NCBI GenBank assembly: GCA_020853025.1
Contig: JADYZP010000028.1
Location: forward strand, 1 to 64,000
Direction: 5' to 3'
Origin: Burkholderiales bacterium
GTDB lineage: Bacteria; Pseudomonadota; Gammaproteobacteria; Burkholderiales; Casimicrobiaceae
DNA: 64,000 bases
Below, one piece after another: positions 1-9,356 of the stretch. The notes beneath the pieces were generated by a model. The model ran no database searches, had not been told where the DNA came from, and saw only the letters and a list, made by a program, of their open reading frames with translations. The translations under genes were made by a program, and so were the position numbers. The stretch's first letter is position 1; each line of letters starts with the position of its first letter.

Positions 1-52
1 GCGCAGGCCTCGCCGACAGCAAGGCCAAGCTGAGCCATCGACAATTACGCAA

Positions 53-1285
53 TTGCGCGACGCGCGATTCCGGGGTCGCTCCGCGGCGACCCCCAAATTC
101 CCGCGGATTCAGATCACCGTTAACATCGCGGCGCTCGCCGCACATTCGAACATGGAGGTGCGCCTCTACAACCCGCTCGCCGTGCGTGACCACCGCGCGC
201 TGAATTTCCTGACCGACTTCACCCGCGTGAACCGGCGCATGCACAACAAGTCGTTCACCGCCGACAATCAGGCCACCGTCGTGGGCGGACGCAACATCGC
301 CGACGAGTACTTCGGCGCCGGCGGCGGGCTCACGTTCGCCGACCTCGACGTGCTCGCTGTCGGGCCGGCGGTGCAGGAGGTGTCCACGGAGTTCGACGTC
401 TACTGGAACAGCGCTTCCGCCTACCCGGCGTCGGGCCTCGTCGGCCCACCCGCGCCGGACGCCGCCGCCAATCTCGAGGCCCGGTTCGCGGCGAATCGCG
501 CCGAACCCGAATCGATCGCCTATGCCGATGCGGTCCGCGCGTCGCCGCTGATGGGCGAGCTGCTCGACCGCAAGCTCGGCCTCGAGTGGACGAGCGCCGA
601 GGTCGTATACGACGACCCGGCCAAGACGCTCGACACCACGGAGCGGACCGACGTGCTGCTCTTTCCGGCGCTGGTGCGCAAGATGGGCCGGCCGGAGAAG
701 ACGCTGGACATCGTTTCGCCGTACTTCGTGCCCGGCGCCGGCGGCACCGAGCACCTGGCGGCACTGGCGAAGCGCGGCGTGACGGTGCGCATCCTCACCA
801 ACTCGCTCGCAGCGTCCGACGAGAAGTCGGTGCATTCAGGCTATGCGAAGCGCCGCCGGGACCTGCTCCAGGCCGGTGTCCTGCTCTACGAGATCAAGCC
901 GAACCTGACCAAACAAAAAGGGGAATCCGGCAACCGGTTCGGGTCGGGCTCCTCCTCCGGCCTGCATGCCAAGACGCTCGCTGTGGACCGCAGCCGGATC
1001 TTCGTCGGCTCGTTCAACTTCGACCAGCGCTCGGTTCGCCTCAATACCGAAATGGGCCTGGTAATTGGCAGTCCGGTGCTCGCAGGGGGGCTGGCCCGGT
1101 TCTTCGATGTCGAAGTGCCGATGCTGGCGTACGAGGTGAAGCTGGCACCCGACGGCAGCAGTCTGGAATGGATCGAGCGGACGTCGACCGGCGAGACGCG
1201 TTACGACACCGAGCCGGAGACGAGCTGGGCGACGCGCATGGGCGTCGAATTCATGTCGATTCTGCCCATCGAATGGCTGCTGTAG
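53..1285 (+). CDS. Phospholipase D / cardiolipin synthase-like protein, N-terminus missing
   Basis: This is a phospholipase D superfamily protein of the ClsC/YmdC-like group, which transfers or hydrolyses phosphatidyl groups at the membrane. Both HKD half-sites are present: H64-K66-D71 followed by a GGRN motif, and H305-K307-D312 followed by GSFNFDQRS. Family similarity starts only at about residue 26 (base 130). The upstream 130 bases, open to the window edge, do not look like the roughly 150 residues that should precede it. The start used here is a TTG and is arbitrary. The gene is therefore 5'-truncated, rearranged or an assembly join. Its C-terminus looks complete. The next gene overlaps its stop. 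Confidence 0.75.
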   Translation: MRDARFRGRSAATPKFPRIQITVNIAALAAHSNMEVRLYNPLAVRDHRALNFLTDFTRVNRRMHNKSFTADNQATVVGGRNIADEYFGAGGGLTFADLDVLAVGPAVQEVSTEFDVYWNSASAYPASGLVGPPAPDAAANLEARFAANRAEPESIAYADAVRASPLMGELLDRKLGLEWTSAEVVYDDPAKTLDTTERTDVLLFPALVRKMGRPEKTLDIVSPYFVPGAGGTEHLAALAKRGVTVRILTNSLAASDEKSVHSGYAKRRRDLLQAGVLLYEIKPNLTKQKGESGNRFGSGSSSGLHAKTLAVDRSRIFVGSFNFDQRSVRLNTEMGLVIGSPVLAGGLARFFDVEVPMLAYEVKLAPDGSSLEWIERTSTGETRYDTEPETSWATRMGVEFMSILPIEWLL

Positions 1286-1710
1286 GCGGCGCCAGCGCAG
1301 GATCGGCGGCGGAAGCGGCGCGACTCGTGCCGCGATTGCCGATGCTTCTGCTGGTCTGGCTGTTCGCAACTGCGGCCATCGCAGCGCCACTTGCTCCCGC
1401 GGTCCAGACCGAGATCGACCGCTTGCTGGGCAGGCTCGAAGCCTCGGGGTGCGAGTTCAATCGCAACGGCACCTGGTACGCAGCGCCCGAGGTGAAACCG
1501 CATCTGCTGCGCAAGCTCAAGTACCTCGAAGACCGCGGCCTGGTGCAAACCACCGAGCAGTTTATCGAGCGGGCCGCCTCGGGCAGCAGCCTGTCGGGCC
1601 AGTCCTACCTGGTCAAGTGCGGCGATGGCGCGTCCATCCAGAGCGGGCAGTGGCTGCGGTCCCAGCTGCAGGATCTGCGCTCGGCCGGGCGGGAAAAGAG
1701 CACACCGTAG
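1273..1710 (+). CDS. Small secreted DUF5329-type protein
   Basis: This short exported protein of unknown function resembles the DUF5329 family. A hydrophobic signal segment (LLLVWLFATAAIA, about residues 24-36) is followed by a compact domain with the family's features: an ASGC..NRNGTWY motif, a helical middle, a TTEQFIERAAS block and a second cysteine in VKCGDG. The upstream ATG, which overlaps the phospholipase gene by 13 bases, was chosen because it gives the signal peptide arginines. An ATG at 1342 would start directly in the hydrophobic stretch. The two cysteines could form a disulfide in the periplasm. Overlap with the upstream gene suggests co-transcription. Confidence 0.7.
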   Translation: MAAVGGASAGSAAEAARLVPRLPMLLLVWLFATAAIAAPLAPAVQTEIDRLLGRLEASGCEFNRNGTWYAAPEVKPHLLRKLKYLEDRGLVQTTEQFIERAASGSSLSGQSYLVKCGDGASIQSGQWLRSQLQDLRSAGREKSTP

Positions 1711-1750
1711 GGACGCCGCAAGTTCTTCGCCTGTTGCCGCCGACCGAGAC

Positions 1751-2156
<406 letters not shown>

Positions 2157-2163
2157 TCAAGCA

Positions 2164-3576
2164 TCACTTCGCCGCTACCGGCTCGACTGCGGGCAGGTCG
2201 AAGCTGCCGCCTAGCGCGAGATACAGGTTGACCCGCTGCGCCAGACGCTCGGTCTGGACCCGCAGCAGCCCGACGCGCGCCGAGTACAGCGCGATCTGGC
2301 GCTGTTCGACCGTCGCCAGGTTGATGGTGCCGACGCGATACTGGATGCGCGCGAGTTCCAGCGCCCGTTCGCTGTCGCGAATCGTTGCCTCGAGGATCGC
2401 CGCGCGTGCCTGCAGCGTGCTCTCGGCCGCCAGCGCGTTCTCGACCTCGCCGAATGCCCGTTGCCCGGTGCGCGCGTAATTCGTGACCGCCTGCTTCTGC
2501 TCGGCGGTGCGGATCTCGACCTGCGCCCGCAACGCGCCGCCCTGGTACAGCGGCGCGATCAGGTTCGCGCCGACGCTCCAGATGGGGTTGCTGGTGTCCT
2601 TCAATTCGATCAGGTCGCTCGACACGCTGCTGACGCCCGCGGTAAGGCTGATGCGCGGCAGCTGCGCCGCGCGCGCCTCGCCCACCCGGTCGAAGGCCGC
2701 CGCGACGCGGCGTTCCGCGGCGACCACGTCCGGACGGCGCTCGAGCAGCTGCGACGGCATTCCGACCGGCACGGGAGGCGGCATCGGCGAAAGCCGATCG
2801 GTGACGGCGACTTCCGCGGCCGGATAGCGGCCGAGCAGCAGTTCCAGCGCCCGCAGCGCCTGTTCGCGCGCCTGCTCGATCTGCCGCAGGTTGTCGCGAT
2901 AGGTGCCGACGCCGGCGCTGGCCTCCGCGACCGCCTGTTCGTTGCCGATGCCGACGCGCAGGCGGTCCTGCGCGACGCGCAGCAGCGCTTCCGCGGAACG
3001 CAGCGCCTGCTGCGCGATGCCGCGCTGCAGCCCCGCTTCGATCGCCAGGAACCAGCTCCTGGCAATCGTGGCGGCCAGCGATTGACGCGCATACGCGTAG
3101 TCGGCCGCAACCGCGGCGAACTGCTCCTCTGCCGCCGCGCGTCCGTAGCGCAGGCGGCCCCAGACATCCAGCTCCAGCGACGCGTTCAGCCAGATGCCGT
3201 CGAGGCCGCCGCTGCCGCCCGACTTGCCGCCCCCCGTGCCGACCACGCCCACCGACGGCAGCAGCGCGCCGCCGGCCACCTTGACATAGCCCGCCGCCTG
3301 CTCGACGCGCGCTGCCGCCGCCTGCAGGTCGGCGTTGTACAGCAGCGCTTCGTCGACCAGCGCGGACAACGCCGGATCGTCGAAGCTGGCCAGCCAGCGG
3401 TCGGCGACCGGCGCCGCCGCGCCGTCTGCAGCCTTCCATGCCGGCGGGATGCTGGTGTGCGGCAGCGCCTCCTTCTGCAGTTCGCTCGCGGTCGGCGGAG
3501 GATTGAGCGCGCAGCCGGTCACGGCGACCGCGAGGGCCGTTGCGAGGATGCTCACACGGTACGTCGGTGCACGCAT
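2164..3576 (-). CDS. NodT-family outer-membrane efflux lipoprotein (module 1)
   Basis: This is the outer-membrane channel component of a tripartite export system, of the TolC/OprM/NodT type, 470 residues long. The start at 3576 gives a lipoprotein signal with lipobox VTGC and Cys22. Two repeated efflux domains follow, with typical motifs such as ELDVWGRLR, LLERRPDVVAAERR and QYRVGTINL. Its ATG overlaps the stop of the upstream HlyD gene as TGATG, so translation is probably coupled. It is the last gene of a three-gene set: DUF3302, HlyD, NodT. A paralogue lies at 9357-10796. The substrate is unknown. Confidence 0.9.
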   Translation of the reverse strand: MRAPTYRVSILATALAVAVTGCALNPPPTASELQKEALPHTSIPPAWKAADGAAAPVADRWLASFDDPALSALVDEALLYNADLQAAAARVEQAAGYVKVAGGALLPSVGVVGTGGGKSGGSGGLDGIWLNASLELDVWGRLRYGRAAAEEQFAAVAADYAYARQSLAATIARSWFLAIEAGLQRGIAQQALRSAEALLRVAQDRLRVGIGNEQAVAEASAGVGTYRDNLRQIEQAREQALRALELLLGRYPAAEVAVTDRLSPMPPPVPVGMPSQLLERRPDVVAAERRVAAAFDRVGEARAAQLPRISLTAGVSSVSSDLIELKDTSNPIWSVGANLIAPLYQGGALRAQVEIRTAEQKQAVTNYARTGQRAFGEVENALAAESTLQARAAILEATIRDSERALELARIQYRVGTINLATVEQRQIALYSARVGLLRVQTERLAQRVNLYLALGGSFDLPAVEPVAAK

Positions 3577-4796
3577 CAGTGCAGTTTCAGCACGAGGTAA
3601 TCGGTGATCGTTCCGACGCGCACGATGACCATGCGCACGATATGAATTGCGTGCGCGTGCTCGGTATAGATCGCGCCTGCACCGGCCGCACCCGCAGGGA
3701 GGAACAACTTGCGGTCCTGTTCCGCGACGGCTAACTTGACCGGGAACCGCCCCGGCACCTGCGGGATGGCGCCAGTTGGCGGCACCACGCCGGACTGCGC
3801 GACTTGTCCCTGGCCCTGCGCCCAGACGATGGAGTCCACCGATGCTTTGATCACGCGCCCGGGGTAGGTCCTGACCGTGAATTCCGCGGGATTGCCGGGC
3901 TCGACCAGTTGCAGTTCGTTCTGCGCGTAGAACGCGATCACCTGGTACTCTTCCTCGACGAAGCTCATTGCAGGCGCCACGGGGAACGCGGTCACGAACG
4001 AACCGGGCCGCAGCTGGACGTTGATCGCGTAGCCGTTGGCCGGCGCGTAGACGGTCGTCTGGTCCAGGCTCCACTGCGCGTTGGCGAGGTCCGCGCGGGA
4101 GAGGTCGACCTGCGCCTTGGCGGTCGCGAGCTGCGCCCGCGCCGCCGCGACCGATGCTTGCTCGCCGTTGACCTGTCCCGACAGCTTTTGCGTCACCTGC
4201 GCTTCGTTGGCCGTCGCCGTCGCCAACTGGCCTTCCAGTTCGGTCACGTTGGCTTCGGCCTGCTCCAGCGCAAAGCGGTCGCCGGCGCCGGTGGCCACCA
4301 GTTCCCGATACTGCCTGACCCTCAGGCGGGCCAGTTCAAGTCTTGCCTGCAACGAGGCGACCTGTCCGCTCGCGGATTTCAACTCCTCCTGCAGCTGCCG
4401 CGCGCCCGCTGACGCGTCGACCAGTTCCGCGCTGGCCTGCGCCAGCTTCGCCTCGTCGGCCGCGAGCTTGGCCTTGGCGGCGTTGAAATCATTCTGGTAC
4501 TGCGTCGGATCGATCCGGAACAGCAGCTCGCCCTCTTTCACCAGGCGATTGGGTTCGACCGGCACTTCGGTCACCCGCCCGCGCACCTGCGGGATCACCT
4601 GCACGACGTACTTGATGACCCGCACGTCGGACGACGACGGCGCGACCACGTTGAGCGTGAGGATCAGCGCCGTCATCGCGACGATCGGAATGATGACGAC
4701 GATCACCTGCGACGAGGTATTCCACGGCAGCCACTTGAACTTGATGAAGATCAGCCAGACGAAGAACGAATAGATGCCGAGCAGCAGGGCTTCCAT
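3576..4796 (-). CDS. HlyD-family membrane-fusion (periplasmic adaptor) protein (module 1)
   Basis: This periplasmic adaptor links an inner-membrane component to the outer-membrane channel. Two hydrophobic N-terminal segments (about residues 3-20 and 30-50) are followed by a biotinyl-lipoyl half (VIPQVRGRVTEVPVEPNRLVKEGELLF), a long alanine-rich coiled coil (about residues 95-215), the second lipoyl half and a beta-barrel domain. At 406 residues the length is normal for the EmrA/YibH-like group. Both junctions are TGATG overlaps, with the DUF3302 gene upstream and NodT downstream. No transporter gene is adjacent, so the DUF3302 protein may be its membrane partner or a distant pump is used. Confidence 0.9.
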   Translation of the reverse strand: MEALLLGIYSFFVWLIFIKFKWLPWNTSSQVIVVIIPIVAMTALILTLNVVAPSSSDVRVIKYVVQVIPQVRGRVTEVPVEPNRLVKEGELLFRIDPTQYQNDFNAAKAKLAADEAKLAQASAELVDASAGARQLQEELKSASGQVASLQARLELARLRVRQYRELVATGAGDRFALEQAEANVTELEGQLATATANEAQVTQKLSGQVNGEQASVAAARAQLATAKAQVDLSRADLANAQWSLDQTTVYAPANGYAINVQLRPGSFVTAFPVAPAMSFVEEEYQVIAFYAQNELQLVEPGNPAEFTVRTYPGRVIKASVDSIVWAQGQGQVAQSGVVPPTGAIPQVPGRFPVKLAVAEQDRKLFLPAGAAGAGAIYTEHAHAIHIVRMVIVRVGTITDYLVLKLH

Positions 4797-5458
4797 CAGG
4801 CGGCCCCGGCCTGCGCGTCCGGCCCGCTCGGCAAGCCAGGGGCAGCGTTCGACGCGGCGCTGTCCGCCTGCGCCGACGCGAGGCTCTTGCGCAGCACCTT
4901 GAGTTCCGCGGTCAGCGTTCCCTTGGCGGCCATTGCGTCGAGTTCCTCGCGCAGGTGCACGAGTTCATGCTCCAGCAGTTCGCCTGCCTGCGCCTTTTCG
5001 CCCATCTCGTGGAAGTAATCCTCGTGCTTTTCGGTGCCGTACGCCATCCGGTAACCCACGGGCTTCACGTACGCCCACAGCCAGGCGATCGGCCACAGCA
5101 GGCCGCCGAACACCAGCGACAGCAGGCACAGCGTGTGGATGGCGTCGCGCTGCGGATGATGCCGCTTGTGCGCGATCTTCTCGGGCAGCACGTGCACCAT
5201 CCAGAACAGCACGATCGCGCCGATCGGTACGGCGACGATGACGAACCAGGCGATGTACATCGCCGCCGCATCCATCAGGTCCGGCGGAAGAAACGACGCC
5301 TGCGCGCCCGGCGCAAAGGCCAACGCGGCGATCGCAAGCACCGACAGGAGGACCCGTCTGATCGTCGCAGGAATGATCGCGCGCCCGGTCAGGCGCGCGT
5401 CATCAGAGCGCACGCGCGGACCGCCCTGCGCAACGCCGGCAACGAAAAACCTCTCCAT
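4796..5458 (-). CDS. DUF3302-type inner-membrane protein (module 1)
   Basis: This inner-membrane protein of the YibI/DUF3302 type is usually found beside an HlyD adaptor. The start at 5458 (MERFF) was preferred over an upstream in-frame start because the longer version adds only low-complexity sequence. A signal-like segment ends near ALAFAPGAQA. Two transmembrane segments follow (AMYIAWFVIVAVPIGAIVLF and a CLLSLVFGGLLWPIAWLWAY block), then an acidic, coiled-coil-prone C-terminal tail. It is the first gene of the module and its stop overlaps the HlyD start. Its role in export is not established. Confidence 0.75.
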   Translation of the reverse strand: MERFFVAGVAQGGPRVRSDDARLTGRAIIPATIRRVLLSVLAIAALAFAPGAQASFLPPDLMDAAAMYIAWFVIVAVPIGAIVLFWMVHVLPEKIAHKRHHPQRDAIHTLCLLSLVFGGLLWPIAWLWAYVKPVGYRMAYGTEKHEDYFHEMGEKAQAGELLEHELVHLREELDAMAAKGTLTAELKVLRKSLASAQADSAASNAAPGLPSGPDAQAGAA

Positions 5459-5750
5459 CCTGCATCCCCGTTCCGTTCGATGAAGTCCGGCGGAATGAGC
5501 CCTGCCTCGTCGCTCGACCGGTCTGAGTGTAAAGTCTAGCAGCCCGTCGGACTTGAGGTCCGCGGTTTTTGGTTGATCGGCCGGCGACGACTCATTTTGC
5601 AACTGCGTTGGGATGAAACGGAAGAAAGTGCATGACGAAGGAGGGGAGAGAGCGTTGTGATGCAGTCTGGCCGGGTTTTGAAACGTGAATTTTGCCTCGG
5701 ATCACGCGCCGAGGGCGTTCAGCAACAAGCGCGAACTGGAGGGTCGCCTG
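5459..5750. other. Non-coding spacer upstream of export module 1
   Basis: This stretch between the DUF3302 start and a transposase relic holds no convincing gene. It is richer in A and T than its surroundings around 5530-5700, which could fit a promoter for the minus-strand module or a second decayed insertion-sequence end. I could not identify a clear -35/-10 pair. Confidence 0.4.
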
Positions 5751-5825
5751 AATTTCGGCGGTGAGCTGTAGATGATCGCCACCGTCCTGGAACGGCCCGA
5801 AGTCGAGAAGGTCCTCGCGCACCTA
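5751..5825 (+). pseudogene. C-terminal remnant of an IS91-type (Y2) transposase
   Basis: About 25 codons match the extreme C-terminus of IS91/ISCR-type transposases as I recall it. The remnant reads NFGGEL, then a stop where a lysine is expected, then MIATVLERPEVEKVLAHL. The rest of the transposase is absent. The relic runs directly into the 3' end of the AraC gene on the other strand, so it marks a recombination breakpoint. It is not functional. Confidence 0.6.
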
Positions 5826-6572
5826 TGGGCGTTGCGCCAGCAAATCGCCACGTTCGCCGGCGCGCCATGCCGTCGGGCTGCACCCGGCCCATCGGTGAAA
5901 GGCGCGCGTGAACGCGTTGGCGTCGGCGTACTGCAAGGCGGCGGCGATGTGCGTCACCGGCAGCCGTCTGTAGGCAGCGATCCGCGCCGGCCGGCGATAG
6001 GAGGACTGCACCGCCAGCGGCACGAAGCCGGTGCCGCACAGTTCGGACAGGATGCGGTGAGCGATCGCCAGCGCCGCGTCGTAGATCAGTTCGGTGCCCG
6101 GCGTGGCATGGCGGTACACCGAGTAGCCGAGCAGCGCGGTGTCGTGCTCGGGCTGCAGCAGCAGCGGCGCCGCGCCGCGGTCGTGCAGTTGCAGGTGCAG
6201 CAACACGCTGCGCAGCGCGCTGCCCACGCTGGGCGCGTGCCGCATCAACTCGCCCAGCGGCCCCAAGCCGTCGAGCGAGAAGCGCTCGCCCACCAGCAGG
6301 CCGAAGTGCGGGCAGCCTGTGAGCCGGGCACATTCGCCGAGCAGCCGACCGGCCGCCTCGAGCGGCATCCGAGCATCCGCGTTGCGGAACAGCGATAGCG
6401 GCACGCCGGCGCGTGCGAAGGCCGTCTGCGACCGTGCGCCCAATGTCTGCAGCACCTGCGGAATCGCCAGGATCGGGCCGATGCGGATGTCACCGGCGCC
6501 GCTTTGTACGAAGGCGGCAGATGCCTGCGACGGCACTTGCGGGCTTTGCGGAAGTTCCTTGCGCTTGATCAT
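5823..6572 (-). CDS. AraC-family regulator with internal in-frame deletion
   Basis: This is a transcriptional regulator of the AraC group with an arabinose-binding-like (PF12625-type) N-terminal domain, but only 249 residues long where relatives have about 330-340. The N-terminal half is normal through SSYRRPARIAAYRR, about residue 200. It then jumps directly to LPVTHIAAALQYADANAFTRAFHRW, which is the second helix-turn-helix. The expected linker and first helix-turn-helix, about 90 residues, are missing without a frameshift. It probably cannot bind DNA normally. It is divergent from the exported protein pair at 6738-9136, its likely former targets. Confidence 0.8.
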   Translation of the reverse strand: MIKRKELPQSPQVPSQASAAFVQSGAGDIRIGPILAIPQVLQTLGARSQTAFARAGVPLSLFRNADARMPLEAAGRLLGECARLTGCPHFGLLVGERFSLDGLGPLGELMRHAPSVGSALRSVLLHLQLHDRGAAPLLLQPEHDTALLGYSVYRHATPGTELIYDAALAIAHRILSELCGTGFVPLAVQSSYRRPARIAAYRRLPVTHIAAALQYADANAFTRAFHRWAGCSPTAWRAGERGDLLAQRP

Positions 6573-6737
6573 GTGCGGACGCTGATTCTGGCCGGAATTG
6601 CAAGGCATCGATACGACGCTGGCAGTAAAGTGCCGCTCGCTGCGGCGTCGTGGTCGACGGCATCCGAGTCCTTGACCTGATCGTAGCATTGAAGTTTGAC
6701 GCCCCTTCTCATGAGATCCACCCGATTTCGAGATGCC

Positions 6738-7550
6738 ATGAAACCATTGAAACTCGCAACCCCGATCCTGTTCGCGACGCTGTCGCTCTTCGCCGCGTCC
6801 GCTCGCGCCGAGCTGTCGGCCGAGGAACTGGCCAAGCTGGCACAGAACCCGGTGGGCAACCTGATCAGCGTGCCCTTCCAGAACAATACCAACTTCAACG
6901 TCGGACCGCTGAACGGCACGCAGAACATCCTGAACATCCAGCCGGTGATCCCGGTGACGGTGAACAAGGACTGGAACATCATCACGCGCACCATCCTGCC
7001 GCTCGTCTGGCAGCCGGAGATGGTGCCGGGGCAGGGCAGCACGTTCGGACTCAGCGACCTGCAGTTCACCGCCTTCCTGTCGCCCAGCGATCCCGGGCCG
7101 GGCGGCCTGATCTGGGGCGCCGGGGCGATCGTGCAGGCGCCCACCGACACGCAGGATCTCGGCAACAAGAACTGGGGACTCGGGCCGTCGCTGGTCGTGC
7201 TCAAGCTCGAAAAGGGCGACCCCTGGGTCTACGGCTTCCTGGTCAACAACGTCTGGTCGCTGTCGAGCGACAAGCGCGGCGGGTCGTACAGCAATTTCCT
7301 GATCCAGCCCTTCGTCAACTACAACTTCCCCGACTTCTACGTCAACAGCGTGCCCATCATCACCGCCAACTGGAAGGCCGACAGCGGCCAGCAATGGACG
7401 GTGCCGCTCGGCCTCGGCGTGGGCAAGATCTTTCACCTGGGCAAGCTGCCGGTGAACACGCAGTTCGGCGCGTACTACAACGTCGTGAAGCCCGACTACG
7501 GCGCCAACTGGCAGTTGCGTTTGCAGGTGCAGTTCATGTTCCCGAAGTGA
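6738..7550 (+). CDS. Porin-like exported outer-membrane protein
   Basis: This exported protein of 270 residues has a signal peptide ending at SARA and an aromatic-rich, alternating beta-strand pattern. Segments such as WGAGAIVQAPT, WGLGPSLVVLKL and FGAYYNVVKPDYG, and a terminal strand LRLQVQFMFPK, suit an outer-membrane barrel. Related proteins are annotated as neuromodulin-like or transporter outer-membrane proteins. The start at 6738 (MKPLKLA) begins a proper signal peptide. It lies 47 bases ahead of a DUF1254 gene and next to HlyD export modules, a common neighbourhood for this family. The function is unknown. Confidence 0.75.
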   Translation: MKPLKLATPILFATLSLFAASARAELSAEELAKLAQNPVGNLISVPFQNNTNFNVGPLNGTQNILNIQPVIPVTVNKDWNIITRTILPLVWQPEMVPGQGSTFGLSDLQFTAFLSPSDPGPGGLIWGAGAIVQAPTDTQDLGNKNWGLGPSLVVLKLEKGDPWVYGFLVNNVWSLSSDKRGGSYSNFLIQPFVNYNFPDFYVNSVPIITANWKADSGQQWTVPLGLGVGKIFHLGKLPVNTQFGAYYNVVKPDYGANWQLRLQVQFMFPK

Positions 7551-7597
7551 CGCCGCGCCAGCCTCGTTCCTCCTACCCGCAGCAAGAAGGACCCGCC

Positions 7598-9136
7598 ATG
7601 AAAACCACACCGAACCTCGCTCGGATTGCAGCGCTGGCCGCGACGATCGCTCTCGTGCCGCTCGCGGTCCACGCCCAGCCGTTGAGCGGCCCGCCGGCCG
7701 ATCCGCAGTTCAAGTTCTCGACGCCAATGCCGCCGGGCGTCGCCGTGCCGGACAAGGTGGAAACGCGCCTGGGCACGCTGAACTTCGCTGGCGGCGTGCC
7801 CGACGCCGCGACGGCGCAGAAGCTCTACGACAACCTCGACTTCCAGCGCGCCGTGCAGGGCTACCTGCTCGGCCTGCCGCCGGTCAACCAGCTGTCGAAC
7901 CACCGCGCCATGCTCTCCCAGGGGCCGGCAAACCGCACCGTGCCCATCTGGGAGCAATTGGTGGACTCGCGCACCGTGGAGCTCACCGCCAACGACAACA
8001 CGCCCTACACCTGGTTCTGGCTCGACCTGAAGAACGGCCCGCTGGTGCTCGAGGTGCCGCCGAAGGTGCTCGGCCTGATCGACGACATGTGGTACCGCTG
8101 GGCGGGCGACGTCGGCATCACCGGCCCCGACCGCGGGCGCGGCGGCAAGTACCTGCTGCTGCCGCCCGGCTACAAGGGCGAGGTGCCCAAGGGCTACCAC
8201 GTGGTGCGGCCCGCCACCTTCAGCGTCTGGGTGCCGTGGCGCAGCTTCCTCGTCAATGGTGACCCCAAGCCGGGCGTCGATGCGGTCAAGAAGTTCACCA
8301 AGATCTATCCGCTCGGCCAGGCCGCCAATCCGCCCAAGCTCGACTTCGTCGACATGTCGGGCAAGCCCTTCAACATGGTCGGCCCTTCGGGCTACGCGTT
8401 CTGGGAGATGCTCAACCAGGTGGTGCAGGAAGAGCCCACCGACACCATCGACGCGACCACGCTGGGCCTGTGGGCGTCGATCGGCATCCAGAAGGGCAAG
8501 CCCTTTGCGCCCGATGAGCGCATGAAGAAGATCCTCACCGAGGCGGCGGCGGTGGGTGATGCGAGCGCGCGCACCATCGCCTACCGGTTGCGCGAACGCG
8601 CCGGCTACTACTACGAGAACGCCAACTGGCGGCTGCCCTTCTTCGGCGGCTACAAGTTCGAGTCGCAGCCCGGTGTCGCCAACCTGGACGCGTCGGCATT
8701 CTTCTTCTTCCTGGCCACCGGCGTGACGCCGGCGATGGACACCAAGATCGTCGGCGAAGGGTCGATCTATCCGTGGACCGCGCTGGACGCCAACAGCAAC
8801 CCGCTGGATGGCGGCAAGAACTACAAGCTGCGCCTGCCACCCAACGTGCCGGCGAAGGCCTTCTGGTCGGTGATCGTCTACAGCGGCCAGACCCGCTCGA
8901 TGATCCAGACCAACGAGCAGTTCCCCAGCGTGAGCAGCCAGAACAAGGGCGTGCAGAAGAACGCTGACGGCTCCATTGATGTGTACTTCGGCCCCAAAGT
9001 GCCTGCCGGCAAGGAGGCCAACTGGGTGCAGACGATTCCCGGACAGACTTGGTTCACCATCCTGCGCCTGTACGGCCCGCTCGAGCCGTGGTTCAACAAA
9101 AGCTGGCGGCCGGGGGAGATTGAACTGCAGCCCTGA
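7598..9136 (+). CDS. Exported DUF1254/DUF1214 domain protein
   Basis: This periplasmic protein of 512 residues has a signal peptide ending at AVHAQP. A DUF1254 domain (about residues 60-190, with NRTVPIWEQLVDSRTVELTANDNTPY) is followed by a DUF1214 domain (about residues 390-510, with GKNYKLRLPPNVPAKAFWSVIVYS and the terminal W-F-x-x-LRLYGP block). A purine-rich ribosome site (AGAAGGA) sits just ahead of the ATG. The family is widespread beside HlyD/DUF3302 modules and AraC regulators but has no assigned activity. It is probably in one operon with the preceding outer-membrane protein. Confidence 0.88.
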   Translation: MKTTPNLARIAALAATIALVPLAVHAQPLSGPPADPQFKFSTPMPPGVAVPDKVETRLGTLNFAGGVPDAATAQKLYDNLDFQRAVQGYLLGLPPVNQLSNHRAMLSQGPANRTVPIWEQLVDSRTVELTANDNTPYTWFWLDLKNGPLVLEVPPKVLGLIDDMWYRWAGDVGITGPDRGRGGKYLLLPPGYKGEVPKGYHVVRPATFSVWVPWRSFLVNGDPKPGVDAVKKFTKIYPLGQAANPPKLDFVDMSGKPFNMVGPSGYAFWEMLNQVVQEEPTDTIDATTLGLWASIGIQKGKPFAPDERMKKILTEAAAVGDASARTIAYRLRERAGYYYENANWRLPFFGGYKFESQPGVANLDASAFFFFLATGVTPAMDTKIVGEGSIYPWTALDANSNPLDGGKNYKLRLPPNVPAKAFWSVIVYSGQTRSMIQTNEQFPSVSSQNKGVQKNADGSIDVYFGPKVPAGKEANWVQTIPGQTWFTILRLYGPLEPWFNKSWRPGEIELQP

Positions 9137-9153
9137 GCTTGCAGGGCTGAAAC

Positions 9154-9181
9154 GACGAAGAGCGCTGCGGCGCCCTTCGTC
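9154..9181 (+). terminator. Hairpin after the DUF1254 gene
   Basis: A 7-base stem (GACGAAG/CTTCGTC) is extended by an inner GCGC/GCGC pairing around a TGCG loop, 17 bases after the stop codon. There is no T-run, so it may end transcription weakly or act in both directions between convergent genes. Confidence 0.5.
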
Positions 9182-9356
9182 TTGCCGGCTATTGCATTCG
9201 ACGCACGCCTGCAGGCGCTCGGTAAGACATGCCGGCTGCGCTGGTGAGATGAATGAGGGCCTGTGTGAACGCTGCCGATTGCATTCTCCTGGCGGCGGCG
9301 CCAAGGTGGGCAGGGCCCGCATGCGCCTTGCACGCGCGGCACTACCCGGGTCGCCG

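Noticed and set aside
5592..5822. 76-codon minus-strand frame between AraC and DUF3302
   Set aside because: It is antisense to the transposase remnant and AT-richer spacer, with no family similarity seen.
7496..9322. Long minus-strand frame of about 600 codons opposite the DUF1254 gene
   Set aside because: It is a GC-rich shadow. The plus-strand protein has clear family motifs, and the antisense product is arginine/histidine-rich without domains.
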